64,000 nucleotides of DNA, from positions 2,294,001 through 2,358,000 of the forward strand of contig NZ_OZ209244.1 of assembly GCF_964642095.1 (NCBI RefSeq). Reading direction: 5' to 3'. A model generated the notes under the pieces. That model saw nothing but the letters and a program-made list of their open reading frames with translations. It was not told the origin of the DNA and ran no database searches. Numbering within the stretch: the first letter of the stretch is position 1; the number at the start of each line of letters is the position of its first letter. This document shows positions 31,157 to 39,683 of this stretch, in pieces. The DNA comes from Fretibacterium fastidiosum. Its GTDB lineage: Bacteria > Synergistota > Synergistia > Synergistales > Aminobacteriaceae. Position numbers and translations under genes: made by a program.

Positions 31157-32374
31157 TTACTCCCTGGGGCGCCTTCTGAAGATGGCGGGCTGGTCGTAGG
31201 GCATCTTGGGCAGGCCCCGGAACGGCGCCATCTCATCCTCGCTGGGAGACTGCAGTCTCGTCTCCTCGAAGCTCCCGCGCTCCTGCCTCCCGAAGATCGT
31301 CCTCGCGTGGGAGGGCTGCTGGGTTCCCTCGTTCCTGGCGGCCGGCTTTTCGGGCACCCGGTTGGAGGAAGGCGCCTTGCGGCTCAGGGCCCGTCCCTCC
31401 GGGAAGCCCGTCGCGATGAGGGTCACGCGGACCTTGCCGCCCATCTTCTCGTCGATGACGTGCCCCCAGATGACCTCCGCTTCGGGGTCCGCCGTCGATT
31501 TGACGACCTCCGCCGCCTTGGACATCTCCATCAGCGTGATGTCCGGCCCCGTCGTCACGTTGAAGAGGACGCCCTTCGCGCCCTCCATGGGCACCGACAT
31601 CAGCGGGGACTTGATCGCGGCCCGCGCCGCCTGCTCCGCCCGATTGTCGCCGTCGCTCTCCCCGATCCCCATGATCGCCGTTCCGGCGTTGGACATCACC
31701 GTCCGCACGTCCGCGAAGTCCAGGTTGATGAAGCCCGGCTGGGTGATCAGGTCCGTCACGCCCTTAACGGCCTGGTAGAGCACCTCGTCCACCATCGCGT
31801 AGGCCTCCGTCAGGAGCATCTTTTCCGCGTTGCCCAGCTGAAGCAGCCGGTCGTTCTCCACGATCAGGAGGGCGTCCACGCATTTTTTGAGGTTCTCGAT
31901 GCCGCCCTGAGCCGTCTTGAACCGCTTCTGCATCTCAAAGTTGAACGGCAGGGTGACGACGCCGACCACGAGGGCACCCGATTCCTTTGCAGCCGCAGCG
32001 ATCACCGGCGCGGCTCCCGTTCCCGTGCCGCCGCCCATTCCGGCGGTCACGAAGAGCATGTGTGCGCCCTCTATGTGCTCTTTAATGCACTCCAGGGACT
32101 CCTTCGCGGCCTCCATGCCAACCTCCGGGTTCGCGCCGGCTCCCAGCCCTCCCGTCCTCTTCTCGCCGAGGATGATGTGGTTGTTCTTGGGAGCCCGGTT
32201 CAGGGCCAACGCCTTGGCATCCGTGTTGGCGGCGATGAACTCCACGCCTTCCAGGCCGGATTCAATGATGTGGTTCAGAGCGTTGCCGCCTCCGCCGCCC
32301 ACTCCAATGACGATGATATTCTCCCGCTGCTTTATCGCATCGTCGGAGAGCTCAAACATCTGTCCCTGATCCAT
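31157..32374 (-). CDS. ftsZ: Cell division GTPase FtsZ
   Basis: FtsZ forms the tubulin-like Z-ring. Here it has 405 residues. It shows G-V-G-G-G-G-G-N-A at the start, A-N-T-D, the tubulin signature G-G-G-T-G-T-G-A-A-P, and the T7-type segment G-F-I-N-L-D-F-A-D. A variable linker follows, then a C-terminal peptide D-Q-P-A-I-F-R-R-R, equivalent to the FtsA/ZipA-binding tail. I prefer the ATG at 32374, which has GGGAGG 7 bases upstream; an earlier ATG at 32407 has no clear ribosome site. It is separated from ftsA by ~400 bases with a structured element. Confidence 0.97.
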   Translation of the reverse strand: MDQGQMFELSDDAIKQRENIIVIGVGGGGGNALNHIIESGLEGVEFIAANTDAKALALNRAPKNNHIILGEKRTGGLGAGANPEVGMEAAKESLECIKEHIEGAHMLFVTAGMGGGTGTGAAPVIAAAAKESGALVVGVVTLPFNFEMQKRFKTAQGGIENLKKCVDALLIVENDRLLQLGNAEKMLLTEAYAMVDEVLYQAVKGVTDLITQPGFINLDFADVRTVMSNAGTAIMGIGESDGDNRAEQAARAAIKSPLMSVPMEGAKGVLFNVTTGPDITLMEMSKAAEVVKSTADPEAEVIWGHVIDEKMGGKVRVTLIATGFPEGRALSRKAPSSNRVPEKPAARNEGTQQPSHARTIFGRQERGSFEETRLQSPSEDEMAPFRGLPKMPYDQPAIFRRRPRE

Positions 32375-32577
32375 CTGCCATCCTCCCAGCTGCTTTTGCT
32401 TCGACATTCATCCGGCGCCCCGGCCTGTTGCAGGCGGCAGGAATTCTTTTCGGAAAAATAAACAAATCCCCGGCCCCGCGCCCTAAACGACATCCCGCTG
32501 TGCGGCACACTGCATCACATTCTGTTTAATTAGAGGACGAACCCGCTCGCCCTGCCACAGGAAAAATACAGAAATTC

Positions 32578-32624
32578 CAGGGAAGCAGGGTATTCTTCAG
32601 CGGGTATCCTTCAGCGCTTCCCTG
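32578..32624. repeat. Hairpin with tandem 14-mer repeats between ftsA and ftsZ
   Basis: CAGGGAAGC (32578-32586) pairs with GCTTCCCTG (32616-32624). The loop is almost entirely two head-to-tail 14-mers, GGGTATTCTTCAGC (32588-32601) and GGGTATCCTTCAGC (32602-32615). The rest of the 32375-32780 gap also holds repeat-like GC-rich palindromes (for example CCGGAACCTTCCGG near 32652) but no gene. It may be a mobile or regulatory RNA element controlling ftsZ. Confidence 0.6.
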
Positions 32625-32780
32625 AGATTTTAACATGGGGCTACGCCCTCCCGGAACCTTCCGGCTGCCGTTCGCTGACGCTCGCGGGCTCCCAACGTGC
32701 TTCGCGCGGCCTGATGAAGTTTCAGACACGGATGGGAAACCCTACGGTCGACCGTTCCCGACGACTTAGCCGGCGTTTTC

Positions 32781-34055
32781 CTAGAAGAGTTCCTTGAATT
32801 TCCTGGCGAGTCCGCCGAGAAAGCTCCTCAGATTTTCCGCCGTCGGCTCCGGCTTCTGGGCGTCCGTCATGGGGTCGTCCAGGTACTCGACCGACAGGCG
32901 AACGTCCTCGGAGTTGGGCTCGACGAAGAGGTGAGAGTAGCTGTTGCGGTAGGTGTTGTAGCGCAGGAGCCCCGCTGCACTGACGTAGGAGGTGTCCTCG
33001 CGTCCGGGCGGCATCGCGTAGATGGGGTGGGCGACGCGAACCTTCATCTGCAGGACCTCCCCCAGCATCTCCACGATGCCCGGCGTCTTGGCTACCCCAC
33101 CGGACAGGACCACTCCGCCTGGGAAGAGCTGCGGGCTGCAGTCTGCAAGGGCCACCCGGACGTAGTCCATCAGGAGTTCCTCAATCCGGGCGCCGATCAC
33201 CTGAATGGCCATGTCGATGTCGATGCCGTCCCGCCGAAGGGATTCGTCGTCCTCCATGAAGATGCGCTTTTTGACGTCCTCGGCATCCCGCAGGGAGACG
33301 CGAAGGACGGTGGCCAGGTCGCTCGTGATGTGTTCTCCCCCAATGGGGATGCTCATGATCTTGAAGGGACGCCCTCCGCGATAGAGGACGAGGCCCGTCG
33401 CACCGCCGCCGATGGAGAGCGAGATGCAGCCCATCTTCATCTCCTCCTCCACGACGGACCCCAGCGACGCGGCCAGGGGCTTCAGCACAAGCCCCTTCAC
33501 CCGGATCCCCGCCCCCTCCTGCACGCAGGTGAGGACGTTCTGGGTGTAGGTCATCGGGACCGAAACCGTTTGAAGCATGATCTCGAGGCGCTTCCCCGTC
33601 ATGTTCAGGGGCTCGTCCACGGGGCGACCGTCCAGCTCGTAGCGCACCGGAATCGTGTGGACCGAAAAGGTGTTTTTGGGGAGTTCAAGACGGCTTTGGG
33701 CAGCCTCGATCGCCCTCATGAGGTCCGCCTCCTCGACGCGCCGCGGCTCCCGTCCGTCCAGGGCCACCATTCCCTCCGTCATCACGCTGTTCACGTCCAG
33801 AGAATTGAAGGCCACGATCGCGGAGTTGATGCGCTGGTTCGTGATGTTCTCCGCCTCCCGCAGCGCCCGCTTGACGGACTGGGTCGCTTCCTTCAGGTTG
33901 ACGATGACGCCCTTGGAAAGGCCGTGAGAGGGGGAGTAGCCCATACCGATCACCTGTACAGCCTCCGGGTAGCGTGGGTCCTGCTCCGCGACAATCACGG
34001 AGATCTTCGTGGTTCCCACACTAAGTCCGACTAAGGTATCCGACTCCCTTTGCAA
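32781..34055 (-). CDS. ftsA: Cell division protein FtsA
   Basis: FtsA is the actin-like membrane tether for FtsZ; 424 residues. The phosphate-1 loop is G-L-S-V-G-T-T-K-I-S. The SHS2/1C subdomain and phosphate-2 region S-I-G-G-G-A-T-G-L-V follow, then V-L-S-G-G-V-A-K-T-P-G. The C-terminal G-G-L-A-R-K-F-K-E-L-F is an amphipathic membrane-targeting helix. The start is TTG at 34055, directly after the ftsQ stop (TAA-TTG), with GGAG ~12 bases upstream. No in-frame ATG lies before the nucleotide-binding loop. Confidence 0.95.
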   Translation of the reverse strand: MQRESDTLVGLSVGTTKISVIVAEQDPRYPEAVQVIGMGYSPSHGLSKGVIVNLKEATQSVKRALREAENITNQRINSAIVAFNSLDVNSVMTEGMVALDGREPRRVEEADLMRAIEAAQSRLELPKNTFSVHTIPVRYELDGRPVDEPLNMTGKRLEIMLQTVSVPMTYTQNVLTCVQEGAGIRVKGLVLKPLAASLGSVVEEEMKMGCISLSIGGGATGLVLYRGGRPFKIMSIPIGGEHITSDLATVLRVSLRDAEDVKKRIFMEDDESLRRDGIDIDMAIQVIGARIEELLMDYVRVALADCSPQLFPGGVVLSGGVAKTPGIVEMLGEVLQMKVRVAHPIYAMPPGREDTSYVSAAGLLRYNTYRNSYSHLFVEPNSEDVRLSVEYLDDPMTDAQKPEPTAENLRSFLGGLARKFKELF

Positions 34056-34841
34056 TTACTTCAAACTCCCTTCTTCTGGCCCGCCCGGCAAATCTCTCAA
34101 CAGGATCTTGCCCCTGTACGTGGCATCGATCAGGTGATTTCCGCCCTCTTTCGAGAGTTTTGAAAAGAGTTCTTCAAGCCCGACGCCCAGGTCCTGCCCC
34201 TCATATTTTTCAGGCTGTATCAAGAGCTCAAAAAGCTGTTTGTTTCGCCTGAGCTTCAAGCGAAACAGGTCCGCCCCCGCCCTGCGGTCCCAGGCGATGT
34301 CCTGTACCGCACGAAACCATCCGTACCTCTGGTATTCATCCAGGAACCCGGCGAGCGCGTCCAGCGGCATCGGGAAGTCAAAGACGCCGGAGGGAGCCCG
34401 ATCGCCGTCCTCCTTCAGCTGGGGCAGGTGCCACGTCGGGCCCGACCCCATATCCGCGCTGGTCATGTGCCCCTGCGCCTCCGCGACGTTCCACATGCGC
34501 CCCTCTCTTGAGACGCACCACAGCTGGTCGTACCATCGCACCTTCAGCCACGGCGTCAGCCGCTTGATCGCGGTCGCGAACCTTCCGAACCGCGGCATCG
34601 TCGTGACCACGGACACGGGCATGTCCCGCTCCAAAAACTGCTTGAGCCCCTCCGCATCCTTCAAAAAGTACGGCCAGAAGCGAAAGCAGCGAGACGGGAA
34701 CACCGACCACAGCCGCTCCTCCAGAGCGGGGTCCTGAGCGTCCACCCGGTAGCCGCTCAAGGGCATCCACGCCCTGTATTCCATGAGGCGCCAGAGGCCG
34801 CCCAGGAGCAACGACATCAAAAAAACCCTCGACCAGCGCAC
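34056..34841 (-). CDS. ftsQ: Divergent FtsQ/DivIB-type division protein
   Basis: This 261-residue protein has one N-terminal membrane helix (V-F-L-M-S-L-L-L-G-G-L-W-R-L) and a large extracytoplasmic part. No strong motif is visible. The call rests on topology, length and exact position between murB and ftsA, where FtsQ/DivIB normally sits. The region D-P-A-L-E-E-R-L-W-S-V-F-P may correspond to a POTRA-like start. It is directly followed by the TTG of ftsA. It could be a lineage-specific substitute, but the position is hard to explain otherwise. Confidence 0.75.
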   Translation of the reverse strand: MRWSRVFLMSLLLGGLWRLMEYRAWMPLSGYRVDAQDPALEERLWSVFPSRCFRFWPYFLKDAEGLKQFLERDMPVSVVTTMPRFGRFATAIKRLTPWLKVRWYDQLWCVSREGRMWNVAEAQGHMTSADMGSGPTWHLPQLKEDGDRAPSGVFDFPMPLDALAGFLDEYQRYGWFRAVQDIAWDRRAGADLFRLKLRRNKQLFELLIQPEKYEGQDLGVGLEELFSKLSKEGGNHLIDATYRGKILLRDLPGGPEEGSLK

Positions 34842-34852
34842 GCCCTTTCTCC

Positions 34853-35776
34853 CTAGCAGGCATCCCCTGCCTCAAGCCCGATCACACGGATCTCAGGCTC
34901 CAGGCGGACCCCTGTCCTCGCAAGCACCGTCGCCTGGCAAAGCCGCATCAACGACAGAACGTCGGACGCCGTCGCGCGCCCCTCGTTCACGATAAAATTC
35001 GCGTGGCGCTCGGACACCTTCGCACCTCCGACGGCCATCCCCTTGCAGCCGCACCGATCGAGCAGGCGCCCGGCGCTCTCTCCGGGGGGGTTCTTAAAGC
35101 TGCACCCCGCGCTGCGGGCCCCGATGGGCTGCGCGCTGCGCGCTGCGCGAAAACGCGCCAGTTCCGACTCGATCCGTCCCCTCTCCGCCGGGTGAAGGAG
35201 CATCCGGCAGCCAAGGAAGACCCGTTCGTCCCGAGTCAGCGAAAAGCTGCGATAGGCAGCGACGAACTCGCCCTTCTGCCATTCCCTTGAGGAGCCGTCC
35301 CGCTCGAGGGACGTCACCGCGGTCATGAACTCCCCCACGCTTCGTCCTCCGGCTCCAACGCTGCCGGCGATGGCGCCGCCCACCGTGCCGGGGATCCCGG
35401 CGACGAACTCCAAGCCGCCAAGGCCTCGCCGCACCGCCTCGGTGAGCACGGCGGAGAGCGGATGTCCGGCCTGCGCCTCCACGATCGCTCCCCCCTCCGG
35501 CGTCCTGCGCCAGACGGCCCCGTTCCACCTTCGCATGGAGAGGACCACGCCGGGGATCACCCCATCGACAAACAGGACGTTGCTTCCCCCTCCCAGCACG
35601 TGAACCGAAACTCCAAAACGGACGCTCGTCCGGCAGATGGCCTGAAGGTCCTCGAGGCGGGAGGGCTCGACGTAGTATTCCGCGCTCCCCCCGACGCCCA
35701 GCGTGGTGAGCGGCGCCAGGGGCCTCCCTCGCTCCACGGGACAGCTTAGACTTCTCTCCAGCTCATCCGCAAACAT
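34853..35776 (-). CDS. murB: UDP-N-acetylenolpyruvoylglucosamine reductase
   Basis: This FAD enzyme reduces UDP-GlcNAc-enolpyruvate to UDP-MurNAc. It has 307 residues. The FAD-binding motifs are V-L-G-G-G-S-N-V-L-F and G-I-P-G-T-V-G-G-A-I. The catalytic Ser region S-A-G-C-S-F-K-N-P and the terminal E-P-E-I-R-V-I-G are present, as in type II MurB. It starts 113 bases after murC. That gap contains a weak CAGGG/CCCTG hairpin and a 10-base match to the MITE end, but no gene. Confidence 0.96.
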   Translation of the reverse strand: MFADELERSLSCPVERGRPLAPLTTLGVGGSAEYYVEPSRLEDLQAICRTSVRFGVSVHVLGGGSNVLFVDGVIPGVVLSMRRWNGAVWRRTPEGGAIVEAQAGHPLSAVLTEAVRRGLGGLEFVAGIPGTVGGAIAGSVGAGGRSVGEFMTAVTSLERDGSSREWQKGEFVAAYRSFSLTRDERVFLGCRMLLHPAERGRIESELARFRAARSAQPIGARSAGCSFKNPPGESAGRLLDRCGCKGMAVGGAKVSERHANFIVNEGRATASDVLSLMRLCQATVLARTGVRLEPEIRVIGLEAGDAC

Positions 35777-35889
35777 TCCCGCTCCTCGTTCACAAAAGAC
35801 ATTATATCAGTCGGTCGAATCAGGGCGCAACAACCCTGCGAATTGGTGATGAACTCTCCCCCAGGTGCCGGAGGATCGTCCTGAATCCG

Positions 35890-37383
35890 TTATGAGTCAG
35901 CCCTTATTCCACTTCTCAATCCATCGCGTCCTTCGCCGTCTTTGCACGCCCTGCCCCGCGTACCGTCAGGTACGCCTTCGCTGCGGCCCTCAGGGAACGA
36001 TTTAGTACCCCCATCGAGGAATCGCTCGCCCACGCGAAAGACGTTTCCCGCGCCCATCGTGAGCAGAAGGTCCCCATCCTGTGAGAGCGCCCGCACCGCC
36101 CTCAGCGCGTCGTCCTCGTCCCTGCAGAAGGCGATCCGCTTCCCCGCCCTCCTGAGCCTCTCGACGATCGCCTCGGCCGAGACCTGCTGTGGAGGCTCCC
36201 CCGCGCTGTAGATGGGCAGCAGGAGGATCTCGTCCGCCCCGGACAGGGCAGCCGTCAGGGGCTCGACCAGGGCTGCCGTTCGCGTGTAGCGGTGCGGCTG
36301 GTAGAGCAGCAGGATCCGCCGGTTGGGGTAGATCCCCCGAAGCGCGGACAGCGTGGCGGCGATCTCCGTCGGGTGATGGGCGTAGTCATCGATGACGGTG
36401 ACCCCGCCGAGGGTTCCCTTCGTCTGAAGGCGCCGTGCCGCGCCGTGAAAGTCCTTCAGGGTCGCTGCCGCCTTCTCAAAGGGGACCCCCAGGACGTCCG
36501 CCGCAGCCAGCGCGGCCAGCGCGTTCAGGACGTTGTGCTCCCCCGAAACGGAGAGCTCGAGGGGGCCAAGGACCTTCCCCTTGCGGCACACGCTGCAGGA
36601 TATCCCGCCGGTCGCCCTGGGGACGAGGTCGAAGGCCCCCCAGTCCCAGGACCTCCCCCAGCCGTAGCGCAGGAGCGGGCCCCGCAGCCCTTCAAGCATC
36701 CGCTGGGCCCCCTCGTCCTCGGCGCAGACGATGAGCGGCGCCCCCTCCTTGCGCCCCGATGCAAAGCGCGCAAAGGCCAGGATGACGTCCTCAAAGGAGG
36801 GGAAGTGGTCCACGTGGTCCCAATCGACGTTGGTGACGATGGAGACGGCGGGTCGAAAGAGCTCGAAGGAGCCGTCGCTCTCGTCCAGCTCCGCCAGGAA
36901 GAGGCGTCCCTCTCCCAGGAGGGCGTTCGTCCCCATGTCCCGCATCCGGGCCCCTACGTAGAGGGTGGGGGCGAGGCCGGCGCGGGACAGGACGAGGCTG
37001 AGCATGGAAGAGGTCGTCGTCTTTCCGTGCGTCCCGGCCACCCCAACGCCGGAAGCTGCGTTGAAGAGCCAGCTCAGCGCCCTCCCCCGCCCGGCGGTCC
37101 GCACCCCACGCGCTCTGGCGGCCTCAAGCTCATCGCAGTCCTCGTCAACGGCGCTGGAGTAGATCAAGAGCTGAGGATCGAAGCGATCGACGTGGTCGCG
37201 CGAGTGCCCCGGCAGACATTCCATCCCCAGAGCCTCCAGCTCCTGAACCGATTCGCCCCGGCTCAGGTCGCAGCCGCTGACCTGAAACCCCATCCCGGAA
37301 AGCAGCTTCGCAAGGGACGCCATCCCGGCCCCCCCCATGCCCATGAGATGGATCCTTTCCACTCCCTCAAGTTCTGTCACCAT
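35890..37383 (-). CDS. murC: UDP-N-acetylmuramate-L-alanine ligase
   Basis: MurC adds L-Ala to UDP-MurNAc. The core shows H-L-M-G-M-G-G-A-G-M at the start, the ATP loop G-T-H-G-K-T-T-T-S-S and D-D-Y-A-H-H-P-T-E, all diagnostic. The family normally ends shortly after G-A-G-N-V-F-R-V-G-E. Here a further ~41 residues follow, rich in Gly, Asp, Arg and Lys (E-G-R-S-E-G-V-P-D-G-T-R-G-R). This tail is coded by a palindrome-bearing stretch, so it is probably an inserted repeat read in frame. Total 497 residues. It follows murG by 55 bases. Confidence 0.95.
   Translation of the reverse strand: MVTELEGVERIHLMGMGGAGMASLAKLLSGMGFQVSGCDLSRGESVQELEALGMECLPGHSRDHVDRFDPQLLIYSSAVDEDCDELEAARARGVRTAGRGRALSWLFNAASGVGVAGTHGKTTTSSMLSLVLSRAGLAPTLYVGARMRDMGTNALLGEGRLFLAELDESDGSFELFRPAVSIVTNVDWDHVDHFPSFEDVILAFARFASGRKEGAPLIVCAEDEGAQRMLEGLRGPLLRYGWGRSWDWGAFDLVPRATGGISCSVCRKGKVLGPLELSVSGEHNVLNALAALAAADVLGVPFEKAAATLKDFHGAARRLQTKGTLGGVTVIDDYAHHPTEIAATLSALRGIYPNRRILLLYQPHRYTRTAALVEPLTAALSGADEILLLPIYSAGEPPQQVSAEAIVERLRRAGKRIAFCRDEDDALRAVRALSQDGDLLLTMGAGNVFRVGERFLDGGTKSFPEGRSEGVPDGTRGRACKDGEGRDGLRSGIRADS
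35893..36015. repeat. Repeat-like palindromic sequence forming the murC C-terminal tail
   Basis: GCGTACC-GTCA-GGTACGC (35958-35975) is a perfect hairpin, framed by CCCTG (35950-35954) and CAGGG (35991-35995). The coded peptide is low-complexity and absent from usual MurC proteins. I infer a small dispersed element that inserted at the gene's end and stayed in frame. Confidence 0.45.
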
Positions 37384-37438
37384 GTCAAGAACGCCTTTCT
37401 CATAAGCTTCAGAAAACGCTGATTTCTAATGCGATCGC

Positions 37439-38500
37439 TCAAAGCAGTCCTGCGGCCCGTGCGATCGCCATCGACGCCGCGTCCCCGTCCGCAGGGGCCG
37501 CAGCCCTGCCGCGCTCCAGAAGGTCTCCGATCACGTCCGCAAGGAGCAGGGTATCCCCCTCCTTCCAGAGGACGCCTCCCCCCGCCTCGGCGAAAGAAAG
37601 GGCGTTGCGCACCTGATGCCCGTCGGCGGCCTGCATCCAGGGGACGGCCGCCGCGGGGATTCCCCACCTCAGGGCCTCCGCCAGCGTGGAGGCCCCCGCG
37701 CGGCAGATCAGCGCATCGCAGAGCGAGTAGAGGGGGTCCACGTCCCACCGGCGGCCGACGAAGTGGATGCCCTCCCGGTCGGCTTCACCGGGGGCATCCC
37801 CCAGGAGGACGAACTCCACGGGCTCAGCCCGGCCTCCAAGGGCATCCGCCGCCCTCAGCGCTTCGCGGACCAGCGCGGCGCTACCCAGGGAGCCGCTGAT
37901 GACCCCGACGACGCGGGAGCCCTCCTTCAGCGACAGGCCAAGCCGACGCTCTGCCTCCGCGCGGGGCAGACGGTGCGGCGTTCTGACGGGAACCCCCGTC
38001 AGAACGTGAGGGCCGTGAAGGCCCTGGCACTCCTCCCATCCGGAGGCGATCACCGCCCCCAGCCTGGAGGCCAGCCGCGTCACCCGGCCCGCTACGGCGT
38101 TCTGCTCGTGGAACACCACCGGTATCCCGCGGAGGCGGCAGAGCAGGAGCGGGGCGAAGGAGACGTACCCGCCAAACAGGAAAGCCGTCGTTGGGCGCAC
38201 CTCGGCCAACCGGCGCGAGACCTCCCCAAAGGCGGAGACCAGGGCGAGGGAACGCCTCAGGACCTTCAGCGGGGACCGGACGCCGAGAGGGGACCCCTCC
38301 AGGGAAAGGCGGAAGGGCGTCACGCCGGCGGCGGCGTAGATCTCGGCCTCAAGAGGCCGGGAGCCAGACAGGTAGGAGACCGCCGCGCCGCAGTGCGCCT
38401 CGAGCCACCGCCCGAAGACGAGGGCCGGAAAGATATGCCCTCCCGTCCCCCCGGCGACGATCAACGCGCTCCTCGCGCTTGCTCCGTCTCCCGCGCGCAT
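37439..38500 (-). CDS. murG: UDP-N-acetylglucosamine-N-acetylmuramyl-(pentapeptide) pyrophosphoryl-undecaprenol GlcNAc transferase
   Basis: MurG makes lipid II from lipid I at the inner face of the membrane; 353 residues. The glycine-rich acceptor loop G-G-T-G-G-H-I-F-P-A is near the N-terminus. V-F-H-E-Q-N-A-V-A-G and the donor-site I-C-R-A-G-A-S-T-L-A-E-A follow, matching the family. The ATG at 38500 has GGAGG ~10 bases upstream; a TTG at 38503 is equally in frame. It starts 16 bases after the ftsW stop. Confidence 0.96.
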   Translation of the reverse strand: MRAGDGASARSALIVAGGTGGHIFPALVFGRWLEAHCGAAVSYLSGSRPLEAEIYAAAGVTPFRLSLEGSPLGVRSPLKVLRRSLALVSAFGEVSRRLAEVRPTTAFLFGGYVSFAPLLLCRLRGIPVVFHEQNAVAGRVTRLASRLGAVIASGWEECQGLHGPHVLTGVPVRTPHRLPRAEAERRLGLSLKEGSRVVGVISGSLGSAALVREALRAADALGGRAEPVEFVLLGDAPGEADREGIHFVGRRWDVDPLYSLCDALICRAGASTLAEALRWGIPAAAVPWMQAADGHQVRNALSFAEAGGGVLWKEGDTLLLADVIGDLLERGRAAAPADGDAASMAIARAAGLL

Positions 38501-38516
38501 CAAACGCCAGCCTCCA

Positions 38517-39683
38517 TCACATCTCCCGCCTCGCCCGGCGTCCCGGCGCCTCAGGGAGCTCTTCCATCCCGGCTTCCCGTCCGTTCAGCGTTCGATCGAC
38601 CGCCATCAGGACGCCCACCTTTGCCCACATGAAGAGCAGCGAGCTCCCTCCGGCGCTGATGAAGGGGAGCGGGACCCCCGCCAGCGGCATCAGCTTCATC
38701 ACGCCCCCCAGGTTCAGGAACATGGGACACACCACCGACGCCGTCATCCCCAGGGCGAGCAGGGAAAGAAAGGGGTCCTCACTCCGACGGTAGATCCGGT
38801 ACGCCCTCCAGGTCCACAGCGCGTACAGCGCAAGGAGGAAGGCCGTCCCCAGGAGGCCGAACTCCTCCCCTATCGCGGGAAAGACGTAGTCCGTCTGCGC
38901 CTCCGGAAGGTAGCGGTCCTCCTGGAGCCCCTTTCCGATCCCCACGCCCGTAAGGCCGCCGTTGGCAAAGGCCACAAGCCCCTGAATGATCTGAAACCCT
39001 TTGCCCGTGGGGTCGGACCATGGGTCCCAAAACGCGTGAAATCGCCTCATGCGGTAGGGCGCCTGCCAGATCAGGAGCGCGATCAGGAAAAAAGCCAGGA
39101 TGCCCCCCAAGATGGGGTACTTCCACCCCCGGCTCTCCACGTGCATCAGGCAACAGACCCCGATCACCACGAGTACCCCTCCCAGGTTGGGCTGCAGCAT
39201 GAGGGGCAGCACCGAGAGGAAGATCACCAAAAGCGTCGGGCGCGCAAAGGCCTCAATCCCCTCCCGGCGTGACGCCGCCATCCGGTCGGCGAGGAAGATG
39301 GGCATGGTGAAGAGAAGAACCTCGAGGGGCTGAAAGTTGATGCCTGAAAGGCTGATCCAACGGCGCGCTCCGCCGGCCCGCAGCCCCAGGCCGGGGACCA
39401 GGGTGCCCCAAAGCAGCGCAAGGGAAGCCAGCCAGAAAAGCCCACAGTGTTGGCGCAACGCCTGAGGCCGAAGCATGGTGCAGCAGGCCATGGCCGTCAT
39501 GCCAAGGCCCAGAAACTGAAACTGCTTCAACGGAAGGGCGTAGGGGTTGCCGCCCGTCATGCTGTTGCGCAGGGAGAGGGAGGCGATCATCACCAGCCCG
39601 CAGAGGCTCAGGATCATGGGGATGCTCCAGATCAGGAACGCCCCCCTCCGCCAGAGCCCCTTCCCGTCGTCGTTCGGCCTCAA
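38517..39683 (-). CDS. ftsW: SEDS-family glycosyltransferase FtsW
   Basis: This 388-residue protein has about ten membrane helices. It carries the SEDS motifs G-L-G-L-R-A-G-G-A-R-R-W, Q-P-N-L-G-G-V-L-V, Y-V-F-P-A-I-G-E-E-F-G-L-L-G and P-L-P-F-I-S-A-G-G-S-S, which are classical for FtsW. It polymerises septal glycan together with FtsI. The start is TTG at 39683, overlapping the murD stop (TTGA). Position between murD and murG identifies it as FtsW rather than RodA. Confidence 0.95.
   Translation of the reverse strand: MRPNDDGKGLWRRGAFLIWSIPMILSLCGLVMIASLSLRNSMTGGNPYALPLKQFQFLGLGMTAMACCTMLRPQALRQHCGLFWLASLALLWGTLVPGLGLRAGGARRWISLSGINFQPLEVLLFTMPIFLADRMAASRREGIEAFARPTLLVIFLSVLPLMLQPNLGGVLVVIGVCCLMHVESRGWKYPILGGILAFFLIALLIWQAPYRMRRFHAFWDPWSDPTGKGFQIIQGLVAFANGGLTGVGIGKGLQEDRYLPEAQTDYVFPAIGEEFGLLGTAFLLALYALWTWRAYRIYRRSEDPFLSLLALGMTASVVCPMFLNLGGVMKLMPLAGVPLPFISAGGSSLLFMWAKVGVLMAVDRTLNGREAGMEELPEAPGRRARREM

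Noticed and set aside
30296..32461. A 721-codon plus-strand frame opposite ftsZ and the SPOR gene
   Set aside because: It is an antisense shadow; ftsZ on the minus strand has the tubulin signature and a conserved C-terminal tail.
35838..35847. GCGAATTGGT, identical to 10 bases of the MITE-like end
   Set aside because: Only one end is visible and no matching inverted end occurs nearby. It may be a remnant but could be chance.
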